64,000 nt of DNA from assembly GCA_036417435.1 (NCBI GenBank), contig CM070905.1, positions 63,629,092 to 63,693,091 on the forward strand, in the 5' to 3' direction. Origin of the DNA: Inia geoffrensis. Taxonomy: Eukaryota > Chordata > Mammalia > Artiodactyla > Iniidae. Below the pieces are notes generated by a model. It saw nothing but the letters and a program-made list of their open reading frames with translations. It ran no database searches and was not told the DNA's origin. Below are positions 26,257-36,616 of the stretch, piece by piece (position 1 is the first letter of the stretch; each line of letters begins with the position of its first letter). The position numbers were made by a program, and so were the translations under genes.

Positions 26257-26289
<33 letters not shown>
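26257..26289. repeat. (TA)n microsatellite
   Basis: An uninterrupted TA run of about 33 bases. Confidence 0.98.
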
Positions 26290-26292
<3 letters not shown>

Positions 26293-26402
26293 CAATTCTA
26301 TCTTTTAGACATTAGCTTGCATATGGTATAAATTTAGAATGTGCTCAGTAATCACTTTTGAAAAAAAAATGTAAATGGACGCATAAATGAATCCTTAAAT
26401 CC

Positions 26403-26475
26403 AAAGCATGGTGGTTCAGCGCATGCCTCTGAAATCAGATGACTTGGTTTAGAACTCAATTTTACATGTTCCATT
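26403..26475 (+). repeat. MIR 5' fragment
   Basis: catggtggttcagcgcatgc, then ctctgaaatcagatgacttgg and tttagaactcaattttac follow the tRNA-related head of MIR. Confidence 0.55.
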
Positions 26476-26519
26476 TTTCAGGAACTTATGATGGTGCCTT
26501 TTCCTCCCTTCCTATGCTT

Positions 26520-27010
26520 AAACCATGCTTTTATTAACCTGGCCATGCATAGTCACTGACCTTGGTATCTATCATTTGAATCTGTAGCTCCCTTGATGTT
26601 TTTCTTAAAATTGGGGCAATTATCTATCTCCAGTTTTGCAGCAGTTCTTCTGTTCTATATAATTCTTCCAATATCATGAAGAACAGTTTAATTCACTTGA
26701 CTTTTCTCAGTACTCTGGGAAATAACTCATTTGAGCCAGGAGACAAACTCATTTAGAAAAGTTACCTGTCTTCTTACTATAGCCTGCCTCACTTACCGTG
26801 GGCTTCAATTCCCTCTTCCGAAAGTTAGATCTATGCTTTCAGTCTGATGCTCATTCCCCTTGACAGAAAAGACAGAGGCAAAATAGAAGTTCAGTAATTC
26901 TACTTTCTACTATCTACTAATCTTACAGCATGAAGTCTGAATAACAGACTTGATCTTTCCATTATCTTTTTCTTTTTGGTTTGTGTGTTCCAAATATCAC
27001 TTTTAGAAGG
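26520..27010. other. Possible very old CR1/L3-like repeat or conserved element
   Basis: A less AT-rich stretch with wording (gagccaggagacaaactcatttag, cttaccgtgggcttcaattccc, gacagaggcaaaatagaagttcagtaattctac) that reminds me of a deeply diverged amniote LINE-derived sequence. I cannot confirm the family. No exon signals stand out. Confidence 0.3.
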
Positions 27011-27039
27011 TCTTTTATCGTGTCACTAATCATTCAACA

Positions 27040-27265
27040 ATATATAGTAAATATTATGCACTGGATGTCATAGGGCAGAAAATCTTCATGCCTTACTGTG
27101 ACATCACAGAGCATATCTGAAGTAAATATAGTACAAGTTGAGAAGTTCAATTAAAAGGGAATGAATGAAATTTGAGAGGACATATGTAGGAGGGGATGAC
27201 TAACTCTCTTAAAAGCATTAGGAAGGCTTTAAAGGGGAGGTGGCTTTTGAAATGGATTTGAAGAG
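27040..27265 (+). repeat. Old interspersed repeat, family not named (copy 2)
   Basis: Segment with taggaaggctttaaaggggaggtggcttttgaaatggatttgaag, which matches the order of phrases expected upstream of the region seen in copy 1 (545-880). Assignment is tentative. Confidence 0.35.
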
Positions 27266-27647
27266 TTTTTCCATGATTTCCTTTCTTTATATTTGCTTTG
27301 ACCTTTCAGACATTATTTTTTTGCTTCAGTTTTTATATTCATTCCTGGTTATGAGTTGTAATCATCTCTGTTTGTACAGTGGTTCTTTTGGCATCATAAG
27401 AACTTACTGTCTCCATGTGTTTCACGACCCATCTACTTTTCTCCCTTTTCAGTTTAGTTCCATGATTCACAACACAAAACTTTCATGCTTGTCAATACTC
27501 TAGAAATTCTTGTTGTTTTGTCAATTTCCTGCAACCTGTTAGTAAAACCCAAACTCTGTAGGAATCCAAAAAGTGCACCTCCTAGTGTGCTGTGAAAAAA
27601 GTCTCACCATTGGACACATTGGTGATAATAAATTTATGCAAACCAAC

Positions 27648-28090
27648 TGTATTAGTTTGTTAGGGCTTCCTTAACAAAGTACCACAAAATTGGGTGCCTT
27701 AAACAACAGAAATTTATTGGCTAATAGTTCTAGAGTATAGAAGTCCAAACTCAAGGTGTCTGCAGGATTGGTTTCTTCTCAGGGCTATGAAGTAAGGATC
27801 ATAAGTTGCAGGCCTCTCTAATTGGCTTATAGATGGTGATCTCCTGGTGTCTTTTCATATAATCTTCCCTCTACATGTGTCTGTCTCTTTGCCCAAATTT
27901 TCCCTTTTTGCAAACACACCAGTCATATTAGACAAGAGCCCACTTTAATCACCTCATTTTAATGTGGTTATGTCTAAAAGGTAATTCACATTACCTGTCT
28001 CCAAATAAGGTCACATTATGGGGTACTGAGGATAAGGACTACAACATGTCTTTTTGGGGTGAATTCAATACAATACAATTCAATACATAA
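27648..28090 (-). repeat. MLT1-like solo LTR (ERVL-MaLR)
   Basis: On the plus strand it runs from tgtattagtttgttagggc through accacaaaattgggtgcc, aaacaacagaaatttattgg, tcaaggtgtctgcaggattgg, acaccagtcatattagac and ccaaataaggtcacatt to ggggtgaattcaatac. This is the reverse complement of an ancient non-autonomous MaLR-type LTR. No internal retroviral genes are attached, so it is a recombined solo LTR. Confidence 0.8.
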
Positions 28091-28869
28091 CATTACCTTA
28101 ATTTTTTTCCTTTTAGCTATCTGTATGTGTATACAGATTTTTCTCGTACTCTATCAAAAGTATTTTAAATATTTCTACTCTTCTTTAAATTCAAGGCCCT
28201 GTCTAAATCACTACATCATTTTAGCTAATCCTCCTTACTCATGCTTCAAAAATAAATAAATAAAATAAAAAGAACTTATCATAAAAAAGGACCAAATAGG
28301 CACACCTATCTATATCTATAGCCAATCTCTTTCTCTTATATTTTATATTAAAAATAAAGGTTGGGTTTCTTTTCTCTCTCAATCTGTCTAACCTCTAAAT
28401 GATATTTCTTTGCACTTTTAAAAACTCAGTTCCACTGATTACAGCTATCTTCTTATTTTCAACTTCCCCTTTCTATTGGCTTTTTTACTATTTCCTGTGG
28501 TCTCTCTCTTACTAAAACAGACAAACTCTGTTAGTTAACTAGTTGTCTTAATTTGCTTTTAAAATTTCATTATCTCTCATCTGTGTCCCGGACAACTCAG
28601 TTCTGGATTACATTACTCACCATTTCTTGCAACTCCCCAAAACTCTTTAAAGCATTCTTACCTTATTTTTTCTCTCATCAGACACAGCTACACTTTTCTA
28701 CCAACTTTCTGTTCAAATTTCCAATTCAATTTCTAATTTCAAATTCCTTTTTCTAACCATGAGTATTGGATTCTTTTCAGTGTATCTTCCTTGGCCTTTT
28801 GACTTCTTACTTCAAACCCTCTTATTGAGGTTAAGAGTAGGTGGTGCATCCTGATCACTCCCATGGGTT
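28091..28869. other. Pyrimidine-rich sequence, perhaps diverged LINE-2
   Basis: Pyrimidine-rich on the plus strand, as LINE-2 sense DNA often is, and directly upstream of recognisable LINE-2. I cannot align it confidently. Short plus-strand open frames are compositional. Confidence 0.4.
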
Positions 28870-30062
28870 TAACTACGAACAAGTCAACTCAGTTCTGAAC
28901 TTTGAACCTGTATACTCCCTCCCCTTGATATTCACTGGAGTCTAATCCACTTGTTCCATAGCTATGTCAACCTCCACGTATGTAGAACTTTAATTCTCTA
29001 CTACACAAAATTTGAAAATTTCTCCCAATTCCTCATCACAGTAAATGGTATCATCATTTATCCCCCTGGTCAAGTAGAATTTGTTGATTGAGACAGTATT
29101 AGTCATAATCATTTGACATCTCCTCATATTCCCATTGGTATTGCAGGGGGATTAACTCCATGTGAAGAAAATTTTGACCATTGTAAAACAAAAAATGAGA
29201 TAAAATCAGGTAGATAAATTCCACTTCTTCCTCACTCTTAAGGAATACCTTGAGACAAATTCTTTTTGAAATCCAATTTAGAGAAGCCTTACCAGACAAG
29301 TAGACATATTAACAGAACAAATTCCTGTGTCTCTTCAAAGTGGCTCATAGCTTTCCTCACCTCATTCTTTTTGTTATCTTCATTGTCCTGCAGTTCTACT
29401 TCTGAAATAAAACATCAGTACTTAATCCTCCTCAGACTCTGTTTTCTAAAGAATGTGGGATAAGACATCTCCCTATTCCTTAAGATCATATTTGCTCTTT
29501 GGCCTCCTAAATACCTGCATCAATCAACTCCTCTCTCTTCCCACTAATGTAACTCTAGTTAAAACCATCACCTATGCTTACAGGGCTATCTTATATAGGT
29601 GATAATGGCTATCTTAACTGTTCTCATTTCAACATGCTTTCCACATTCTCCTTTTTCATCTATTTCCCAGAATCTTGTTAGAATAATCTTAATAAACTTC
29701 AGATTTGATCTTGCCATTCCCCCTTCTAAAATTTGTCAAAGGCTTGATATTGCACTTAAAATAAAGTCCGAACATCTTCAGAATAGCCTAGAGCAAAACT
29801 TTGCTAAGTCTTACCTCTGCTAGCCTTGCTTCCCTGTTTTGTATAACTCTTTCTTTTTTCAACTGTGCTACAGCCATACTGGTTACCTGTAAGTTCTTCC
29901 CAAACAGTATGTTCTTGTGCTCTTTTCTATCTCAAGACTTTGTCCCTGGCACAGCTCTCTTCCCTCCTCTCTATCATACACATATAACTCTTACTAATCC
30001 TTCATATTTTAGTTTAAATATAATTTTCAACAGAGTTGTCTTCCTTAACATCCTGATATAAT
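28870..30062 (+). repeat. LINE-2 fragment(s)
   Basis: Two parts follow LINE-2 ORF2 order on the plus strand: 28870-29080 (caacctccacgtatgtagaac ... cagtaaatggtatcatc) and 29480-30062 (tgatcttgccattccccc, aataaagtccgaacatc, gctacagccatactgg, ttgtccctggcacagc, agagttgtcttccttaac). The piece between is poorly recognisable. It is heavily mutated and non-coding. Confidence 0.65.
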
Positions 30063-30338
30063 TTCTTGTGGTGTTCTCAGAAGAGTGTTAAACCTCAAAA
30101 TTTTCCAAGCTCACAGGAGAGTTTTCTGGGTATATATATCAACAACCCCTTAGTACTCGACCATTTTTTTTTTCTTTATAAAATTGAACATAATATTGTT
30201 TTGACTATCTATGTGGAAAAGTATCTTAATTCACCAATGCTCAAAGTTTTACTCTCTGATATTCACAAGCTTTAAGATAACATAGGCACATCCTGAATTG
30301 TTCTCATTTCCACCTAATCAAGAATTTCCTTGCTATTA

Positions 30339-30357
30339 ATAATTAGTCAACAGAATT
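30339..30357. repeat. 5' target-site duplication of L1
   Basis: ATAATTAGTCAACAGAATT, repeated exactly at 36598-36616. Confidence 0.97.
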
Positions 30358-31259
30358 GGTTCAAAATGGCGGAGTAGAAGGACATGCTCTCACTCCCTCT
30401 TGTGAGAACACTGGAAACACAACTAACTGCTGAACAGTCATCGAGAGGAAGACACTGGAACTCACCAAAAAAGATAACCAATATCCAAAGAGAAAAAAGA
30501 AGCCACAATGAGACAGTAGTAGGAGGGGTGCAATCACAATAAAATCAGATCCCATAACTGCTGGATGAGAGACCCACAAACTGGAAAACACTTATACCAC
30601 AAAAGTCCACCCACTGGAGTGAAGGTTCTGAGCCCCACGTAAGGCTTGTGAACCTGGGAATCCGGCAACGGGAGGAGGAATTCCTAGAGAATCACACTTT
30701 GAAGGCTGGTGGGATTTGATTACAGGAGTTTGACAGGACTGTGGAAACAGAGACTCCAGGCTTGGAGAGCAAACAAAAAGTAGTGTGCACATCGGGACCC
30801 AGGGGAAGGAGCAGTGACGCCATAGAGACTGAACCAGACCTACTTGCTAGTGTTGGGGACTCTCCTGCAGAGGTGGGGGGTGGCTCTGTCTCACCGTGAG
30901 GACAAGGACACTGGCAGCAGAAGTTCTGGGAAGTACTCCTTGGTGTAAGCCCTCCCAGAGTCAGCCATTAACCCCACCAAAGAGTCCAAGTAGGCTCCAG
31001 TGTTGGGTTGCCTCAGGCCAAACAACCAACAGGAAGGGGACCCAGCCCCACCCATCAGCAGGCAAGTGGATTAAAGTTTTACTGAGCTCTGCCCACCAGA
31101 GCAACAGCCAGCTCTACCCACCACCAGTCCCTCCCATCAGGAAACTTGCACAAGCCTCTTAGATAGCCTAATCCACCAGAGGGCAGACAGCAGAAGCAAG
31201 AAGAACTACAGTCCTGCAGCCTGTGGAACAAAAACCACATTCATAGAAAGATAGACAAG
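30358..31259 (+). promoter_or_regulatory. L1 5'UTR / internal promoter, short type
   Basis: About 900 bases from the 5' end to the ORF1 start. L1 5'UTRs hold the internal promoter that drives the full-length RNA. The first bases include caaaatggcggag (30362-30374), similar to the YY1 site that positions L1 start sites in other mammals. The middle is CA/CCAC-rich (30950-31160). It has no resemblance to the 5'UTR of the 41-49 kb element. Confidence 0.75.
30362..30373 (+). promoter_or_regulatory. YY1-like site at L1 5' end
   Basis: caaaatggcgga sits within the first 16 bases of the element and matches the YY1 core AANATGGCG. Its place agrees with the YY1 site known at the 5' end of human L1; function here is inferred. 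Confidence 0.55.
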
Positions 31260-32160
31260 ATGTAAAGGCAGAGGACTATGTACCAGATGAAGGAACAGAT
31301 TAAAACCCCAGAAAAACAACTAAATGAAGAGGAGATAGGCAGCCTTCCAGAAAAAGAATTCAGAATAATGATAATGAAGATGATCCAGGCCTCGGAAAAA
31401 GAATGGAGGCAAAGGTTGAGAAGATGCAAGAAATGTTTAAGAAAGCTCTAAAAGAATTAAAGAACAAACAAACAGAGATGAACAATACAATAATTGAAAT
31501 GAAAACTACACTAGAAGGAACCAACAGCAGAATAACTGAGGCAGAAGAATGGCTAAGTGACCTGGAAGACAGAATGGTGGAATTCACGGCTGCAGAACAG
31601 AATAAAGAAAAAAGAATGAAAAGGAATGAAGACAGGCTAAGAGACCTCTGGAACAACATTAAACGCAACAACATTCACATTATAGGGGTCCCAGAAGAAA
31701 AAGAGAGAGAGAAAGGCCCCAAGAATATATTTGAAGAGATTATAGTTGAAAACTTCCCTAACATGGGAAAGGAAATAGCCACCCAAGTCCAGGAAGCACA
31801 GAGTCCTATACAGGATAAACCCAAGAAGAAACATGTCGAGACACATAGTAATCAAAATGACAAAAATTAAAGACAAAGAAAAATTATTGAAAGCAACAAG
31901 GGAAAAATGACAAATACCATACAAGGGAACTCCCGTAAGGTTAACAGCTGATTTCTCAGCAGAAACTCTACAAGCCAGAAGAGAGTGGCATGATATATTT
32001 AAAGTGAGAAAGGGAAAAACCTACAACCAAGATTACCCTACCCAGCAAGGTTCTCATTCAGATTCAATGGAGAAATCAAAAGCTTTACAGACAAGCAAAA
32101 GCGAAGAGAATTCAGCACCACCAAACCAGCTCCACAAAAAATGCTAAAGGAACTTCTCTA
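31260..32160 (+). pseudogene. Broken L1 ORF1
   Basis: The canonical initiator ATG at 31260-31262 is followed at once by TAA, a stop in codon 2. The next ATG is at 31278. A one-base loss near 31389 and a two-base loss near 31808 shift the frame. Between them, 31403-31870 is open and shows the coiled coil (KMQEMFKKALKELKNKQ), the TEAEEW...DLEDRMVEF stretch and the start of the RNA-recognition domain (IIGVPEEKEREKGPKNIFEE). The C-terminal domain continues out of frame to about 32160, just before ORF2. Non-functional. Confidence 0.9.
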
Positions 32161-32207
32161 AGTGGGAAACACAAGAGAAGAAAAGGACCTACAAAAACTA
32201 ACCCAAA

Positions 32208-35200
32208 ATGATTAAGAAAATGGCCATAGGAACATACATATCGATAATTACCTTAAACGTGAATGGATTAAATGCTCCAAACAAAAGACTCAGGCTAGCT
32301 GAATGGATACAAAAGCAAGACACATCTATATGTAGTGTACAAGAGACCCACTTCAGACCTACGGAAACATACAGACTGAAAGTGAGGGGATGGAAAAAGA
32401 TATTCCATGCAAATGGAAATCAAATGAAAGCTCAAGTAACAATACTCATATCAGATAAAATAGACGTTAAAATAAAGAATGTTATAAGAGACAAGAAAGA
32501 ACACTGCATAATGATCAACGGATCAATTCAAGAAGAAGATATAGCAAGTATAAATGTATATGCACCCAACATAGGAGCACCACAATACATAAGGCAACTG
32601 CTAACAGCTATAAAAGAGGAAATCAACAGTGACACAGTAATAGTAGGGGACTTCAACGCCTCACTTACATCACTGGACAGATCATCCAAACAGAAAATTA
32701 ATAAGGAAACACAAGTTTTAAATGACACAGTAGACCAGATAGATTTAATTGATATTTATAGGACATTCCATCCAAAAACAGCAGATTACACTTTCTTCTC
32801 AAGTGCGCATGGAACATTCTCCAGGATAGATCACATCTTGGGTCACAAATCAAGCCTCAGTAAGTTTAAGAAAACTGATATCAAGCATCTTTTCTGACCA
32901 CAACGCTATGAGATTAGAAATCAATTACAGGAAAAAGAATGTAAAAAACACAAACATATGACGGCTAAACAATACATTACTAAATAACCAAGTGATCACT
33001 GAAGAAATCACAGAGTAAATCAAAAAATACCTAGAGACAAATGACAGTGAAAACATGACAATCCAAAACTGATGGGATGCAGCAAAAGCAGTTCTAAGAG
33101 GGAAGTTTATAGCTATGCAAGCCTACCTCAAGAAACAAGAAAAATCTCAAATGAACAATCTAACCTTACACCTCAAGGAACTACAGAAAGAAGAAAAAAC
33201 AAAACGCAAAGTTAGCAGAAGGAAAGAAATTATAAAGATCAGAGCAGATATAAATGAAATAGAAACAAAGAAAACAGTAGCAAAGATCAATAAAACTAAA
33301 AGGTGGTTCTTTGAGAAGATAAACAAAATTGATATACCATTAGCCAAACTCATCAAGAAAAAAAGGGAGAGGACTCAAATCAATAAAATTAGAAATGAAA
33401 AAGGAGAAATTACAACAGACACCACAGAAATACAAAGCGTCCTAAGAGACTACTACAAGCAACTCTATGCCAATAAAATGGACAACCTGGAAGAAATGGA
33501 TGAATTCTTAGAAAGATATAACCTCCCAAGACTGAACCAGGAAGAAATAGAAAATATGAACAGACCAGTCACAAGTAATGTAATTGAAACTGTGATTAAA
33601 AATCTTCCAACAAAAAAAAAGTCCAGAACCAGATGGCTTCATAGGTGAATTCTATCAAACATTTAGAGAAGAGCTAACACCCATCCTTCTCAAACTCTTC
33701 TAAAAAATTGCAGAGGGGGCTTCCCTGGTGGCACGCTTGAGAGTCTGCCTGCTGATGCAGGGGACACGGGTTCGTGCCCCGGTCCAGGAGGATTCCACAT
33801 GCTGCGGAGCAGCTGGGACCATGAGCCATGGCTCATCCAGAGCCATCCAGCACACCTGGAGCCTGTGCTCCACAAGGGAGAGGCCATAACAGTGAGAGGC
33901 CCATATACTGAAAAAAAAAAAAATTGCAGAGAAAGGAACACTCCCAAACTCATTCTATGAGGTCACCGTCACCCTGATACCAAAACCAGACAGAGATACT
34001 ACAAAAAAGAAGATTACAGACCAATATCACTGATGAATATAGATGCAAAAGTCCTCAACAAAATGCTAGCAAACAGAATCCAAGAACACATTAAAAGGAT
34101 CATACACCATGATCAACTGAGATTTATCCCAGGGATGCAAGGATTCTTCGATGTATGCAAATCAGTCAATGTGATACACCATAATAACAAATTGAAGAGT
34201 AAAAACCATATGATCATCTCAATAGATGCAGGAAAAGCTTTTTACAAAATTCAACACCAATATATGATAAAAACTCTACAGAAGTGGGCATAGAGGGAAC
34301 CTACCTCAACATAATGAAGGCCATATATGACAAACCCACAGCAAACATCATTCTCAATGGTGAAAAACTGAAAGCATTTCCTCCAAGATCAGGAGGAAGA
34401 CAAGTATGTCCACTCTCACCACTATTATTCAACATAGTTTTGGAAGTCCTAGCCATGGCAATCAGAGAAGTAAAAGAAATAAAAGGAATGAAAATTGGAA
34501 AAGAGGAAGTAAAACTGTCACTGTTTGCAGATGACATGATACTATACATAGAGAATCCTAAAGATGCCACCAGAAAACTACTAGAGCTAAGCAATGAATT
34601 TGGTAAAGTTGCAGGATACAAAATTAATGCACAGAAATCTCTTACAGTCCTCTACGCTAATGATGAAAAATCCGAAAGAGAAATTAAGAAAACTCTCCCA
34701 TTTACCATTGCAACAAAAAAATAAAATACCTAGGAATAATCCTACCTAAGGAGACAAAAGACCTGTATGCAGAAAACTATAAGGCATGGATGAAAGAAAT
34801 CAAAGATGATGCAAACAGATGGAGAGATATGCCATGTTCTTGGATTGGAAGAATCAACATTGTGAAAATGACTATACTACCCAAAGCAATCTACAGATTC
34901 AATGCAATCCCTATCAAATTACCAATGGCATTTTTTACGGAACTACAACAAAAAATCTTAAAATTTATATGGAGACACAAAAGACCCCGAATAGACAAAG
35001 CAGTCTGGAGAGAAAAAAAAACAGAGCTGGAGGAATCCGGCTCCCTGACTTCAGACTATACTACAAAGCTATGCTAATCAAGACAATATGGTAGTGGCCC
35101 AAAAACAGAAACATAGATCAATGGAACAAGATGGAAAGCCCAGAGATAAACCCACACACCTATAGTCAACTTATCTATGACAAAGGAAGCAAAGATATAC

Positions 35201-36240
35201 AATGGAGAAAAGACAGCCTCTTCAACAAGTGGTGCTGGGAAAACTGGACAGCTACATGTAAAAGAATGAACTTAGAACACTCTCTAACACCATACACAAA
35301 AATAAACTCAAAATGGATTACAGACCTAAATGTAAGCCTGGACACTATAAAACTCTTAGAGGAAAACATAGGCAGAACACTCTTTGACATAAATCACAGC
35401 AAGATCTTTTTTGATCCACCTTCTAGAGTAATGGAAATAAAAACAAAAATAAACAAATGGGAGCTAATGAAACGTAAAATCTGTTGCACAGCAAAGGAAA
35501 CCATAAAAAAGATGAAAAGGCAATCCTCAAAATGGGAGAAAATATGTGCAAACGAATCAACAAAGGATTAATCTCCAAAATATATAAAGAGCTCATGCAG
35601 CTCAATATTAAAGAAACAAACAACCCAATCCAAAAATGGGCAGAAGACCTAAATAGACATTTCTCCAGAGAAGACATACAGATGGCCAAGAAGCACATGA
35701 AAAGCTACTCAACATCACTAATTATTAGAGAAGTGCAAATCAAAGCTATAATGAGGTATCACCTCACACCAGTTAGAATGGGCATCATCAGAAAATCTTC
35801 AAGAAACAAATGATGGAGAAGGTGTGGAGAAAAGGGAATCCTCTTGCACTGTTGGTGGGAATGTAAATTGATACAACCACTATGGGGAACAGTATGGACG
35901 CTCCTTAAAAAACTAAAAATAGAATTACTATATGACCCAGCAATCCCACTACTGGTCATATACCCAGAGAAAACCATAATTCAAAAAGACACATGCACCC
36001 CAATGTTCATTGCAGCACTATCTACAGTAGCCGGGTCATGGAAGCATCCTAAATGCCCATCGACAGATGAATGGATAAAGAAGATGTGGTACATATATAC
36101 AATGGAATATTAGCCATAAAAAGGAATGAAATTGGGTCATTTGTAGAGACGTGGATGGATCTAGAGACTGTCACACATAGTGAAGTAAGTCAGAAAGAGA
36201 AAAACAAATGTCGTATTATATTAGCACATATATGTGGAAC
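32208..36240 (+). pseudogene. Broken L1 ORF2 (endonuclease / reverse transcriptase)
   Basis: The endonuclease is open from 32208 to 32897 with its key motifs: NVNGLN near residue 17, QETHF near residue 46, VGDFNASL near residue 147 and SRIDHILGHKS near residue 208. A frameshift at about 32890 separates the SDHN motif. Stops follow at several places, an A-run shifts the frame near 33610, and the SINE at 33716-33917 interrupts the start of the reverse transcriptase. The catalytic FADD is intact (about 34528) in the open frame 34284-34724. The Cys-rich C-terminus lies at 35820-35900 ([12 protein letters not shown]). Dead as a protein gene. Confidence 0.92.
33716..33917 (+). mobile_element. CHR-type SINE inside L1 ORF2
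   Basis: Forward SINE beginning ggggcttccctggtggc, B box ggttcgtgccc, A tail of 13. Target AAAAAATTGCAGAG duplicated exactly at 33702-33715 and 33918-33931, both from L1 ORF2 sequence. It is therefore younger than the host L1. Confidence 0.97.
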
Positions 36241-36430
36241 CTAGAAAAATGGTACAGATGGACTGGTTTGAAGGACAGAAATTGAGACTCAGATGTAGAG
36301 AACAAACGTATGGATACCAGGGGGGGAAAGCGGCCGGGGAGTGGTGGTGGTGGTGTGATTTATTGGGAGATTGGGATGGACATGTATACACTAATGTGTA
36401 TAAAATTGATGACTAATAAGAACCTGCTCT

Positions 36431-36464
36431 ATAAAAAAATAAATAAAATTAAATTCAAAAAAAA
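36431..36464 (+). other. First A-rich tail of the L1
   Basis: ataaaaaaataaataaaatt then aaattcaaaaaaaa marks the normal L1 3' end, including overlapping AATAAA signals. Confidence 0.85.
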
Positions 36465-36597
36465 TTGTTTTTATATCTGCCACAGAGCCAGTGTGACTTG
36501 GCAGACAGATTTTAAAAATAAGCAGTGGACCAAACAATTGAATTTAGTAATTAATTTCATAGCCAATCCCCCCCCCCCCCAAAAAATGAATAAAAAT
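36465..36597 (+). other. Probable 3'-transduced segment with second tail
   Basis: About 116 bases of non-L1 DNA (from ttgtttttatatctgcc to a run of 13 C at 36568-36580) followed by aaaaaatgaataaaaat and then the target duplication. The segment lies inside the insertion, so it probably came with the L1 RNA by read-through from its source locus. No good AATAAA is seen just upstream of the second tail, which is a weak point. Confidence 0.7.
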
Positions 36598-36616
36598 ATA
36601 ATTAGTCAACAGAATT

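Larger units (their letters stand above)
30358..36597 (+). mobile_element. Full-length LINE-1 with apparent 3' transduction
   Basis: A complete L1 on the plus strand: 5'UTR (30358-31259), ORF1 (31260-32160), ORF2 (32208-about 36240), 3'UTR and a first A-rich tail at 36431-36464. Then come about 116 bases of non-L1 sequence and a second A-rich tail (36581-36597) before the 19-bp exact target duplication. A SINE later inserted at 33716. The exact duplication implies a moderately recent insertion. Several stops and frameshifts in both ORFs mean it cannot move by itself now. Confidence 0.95.
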
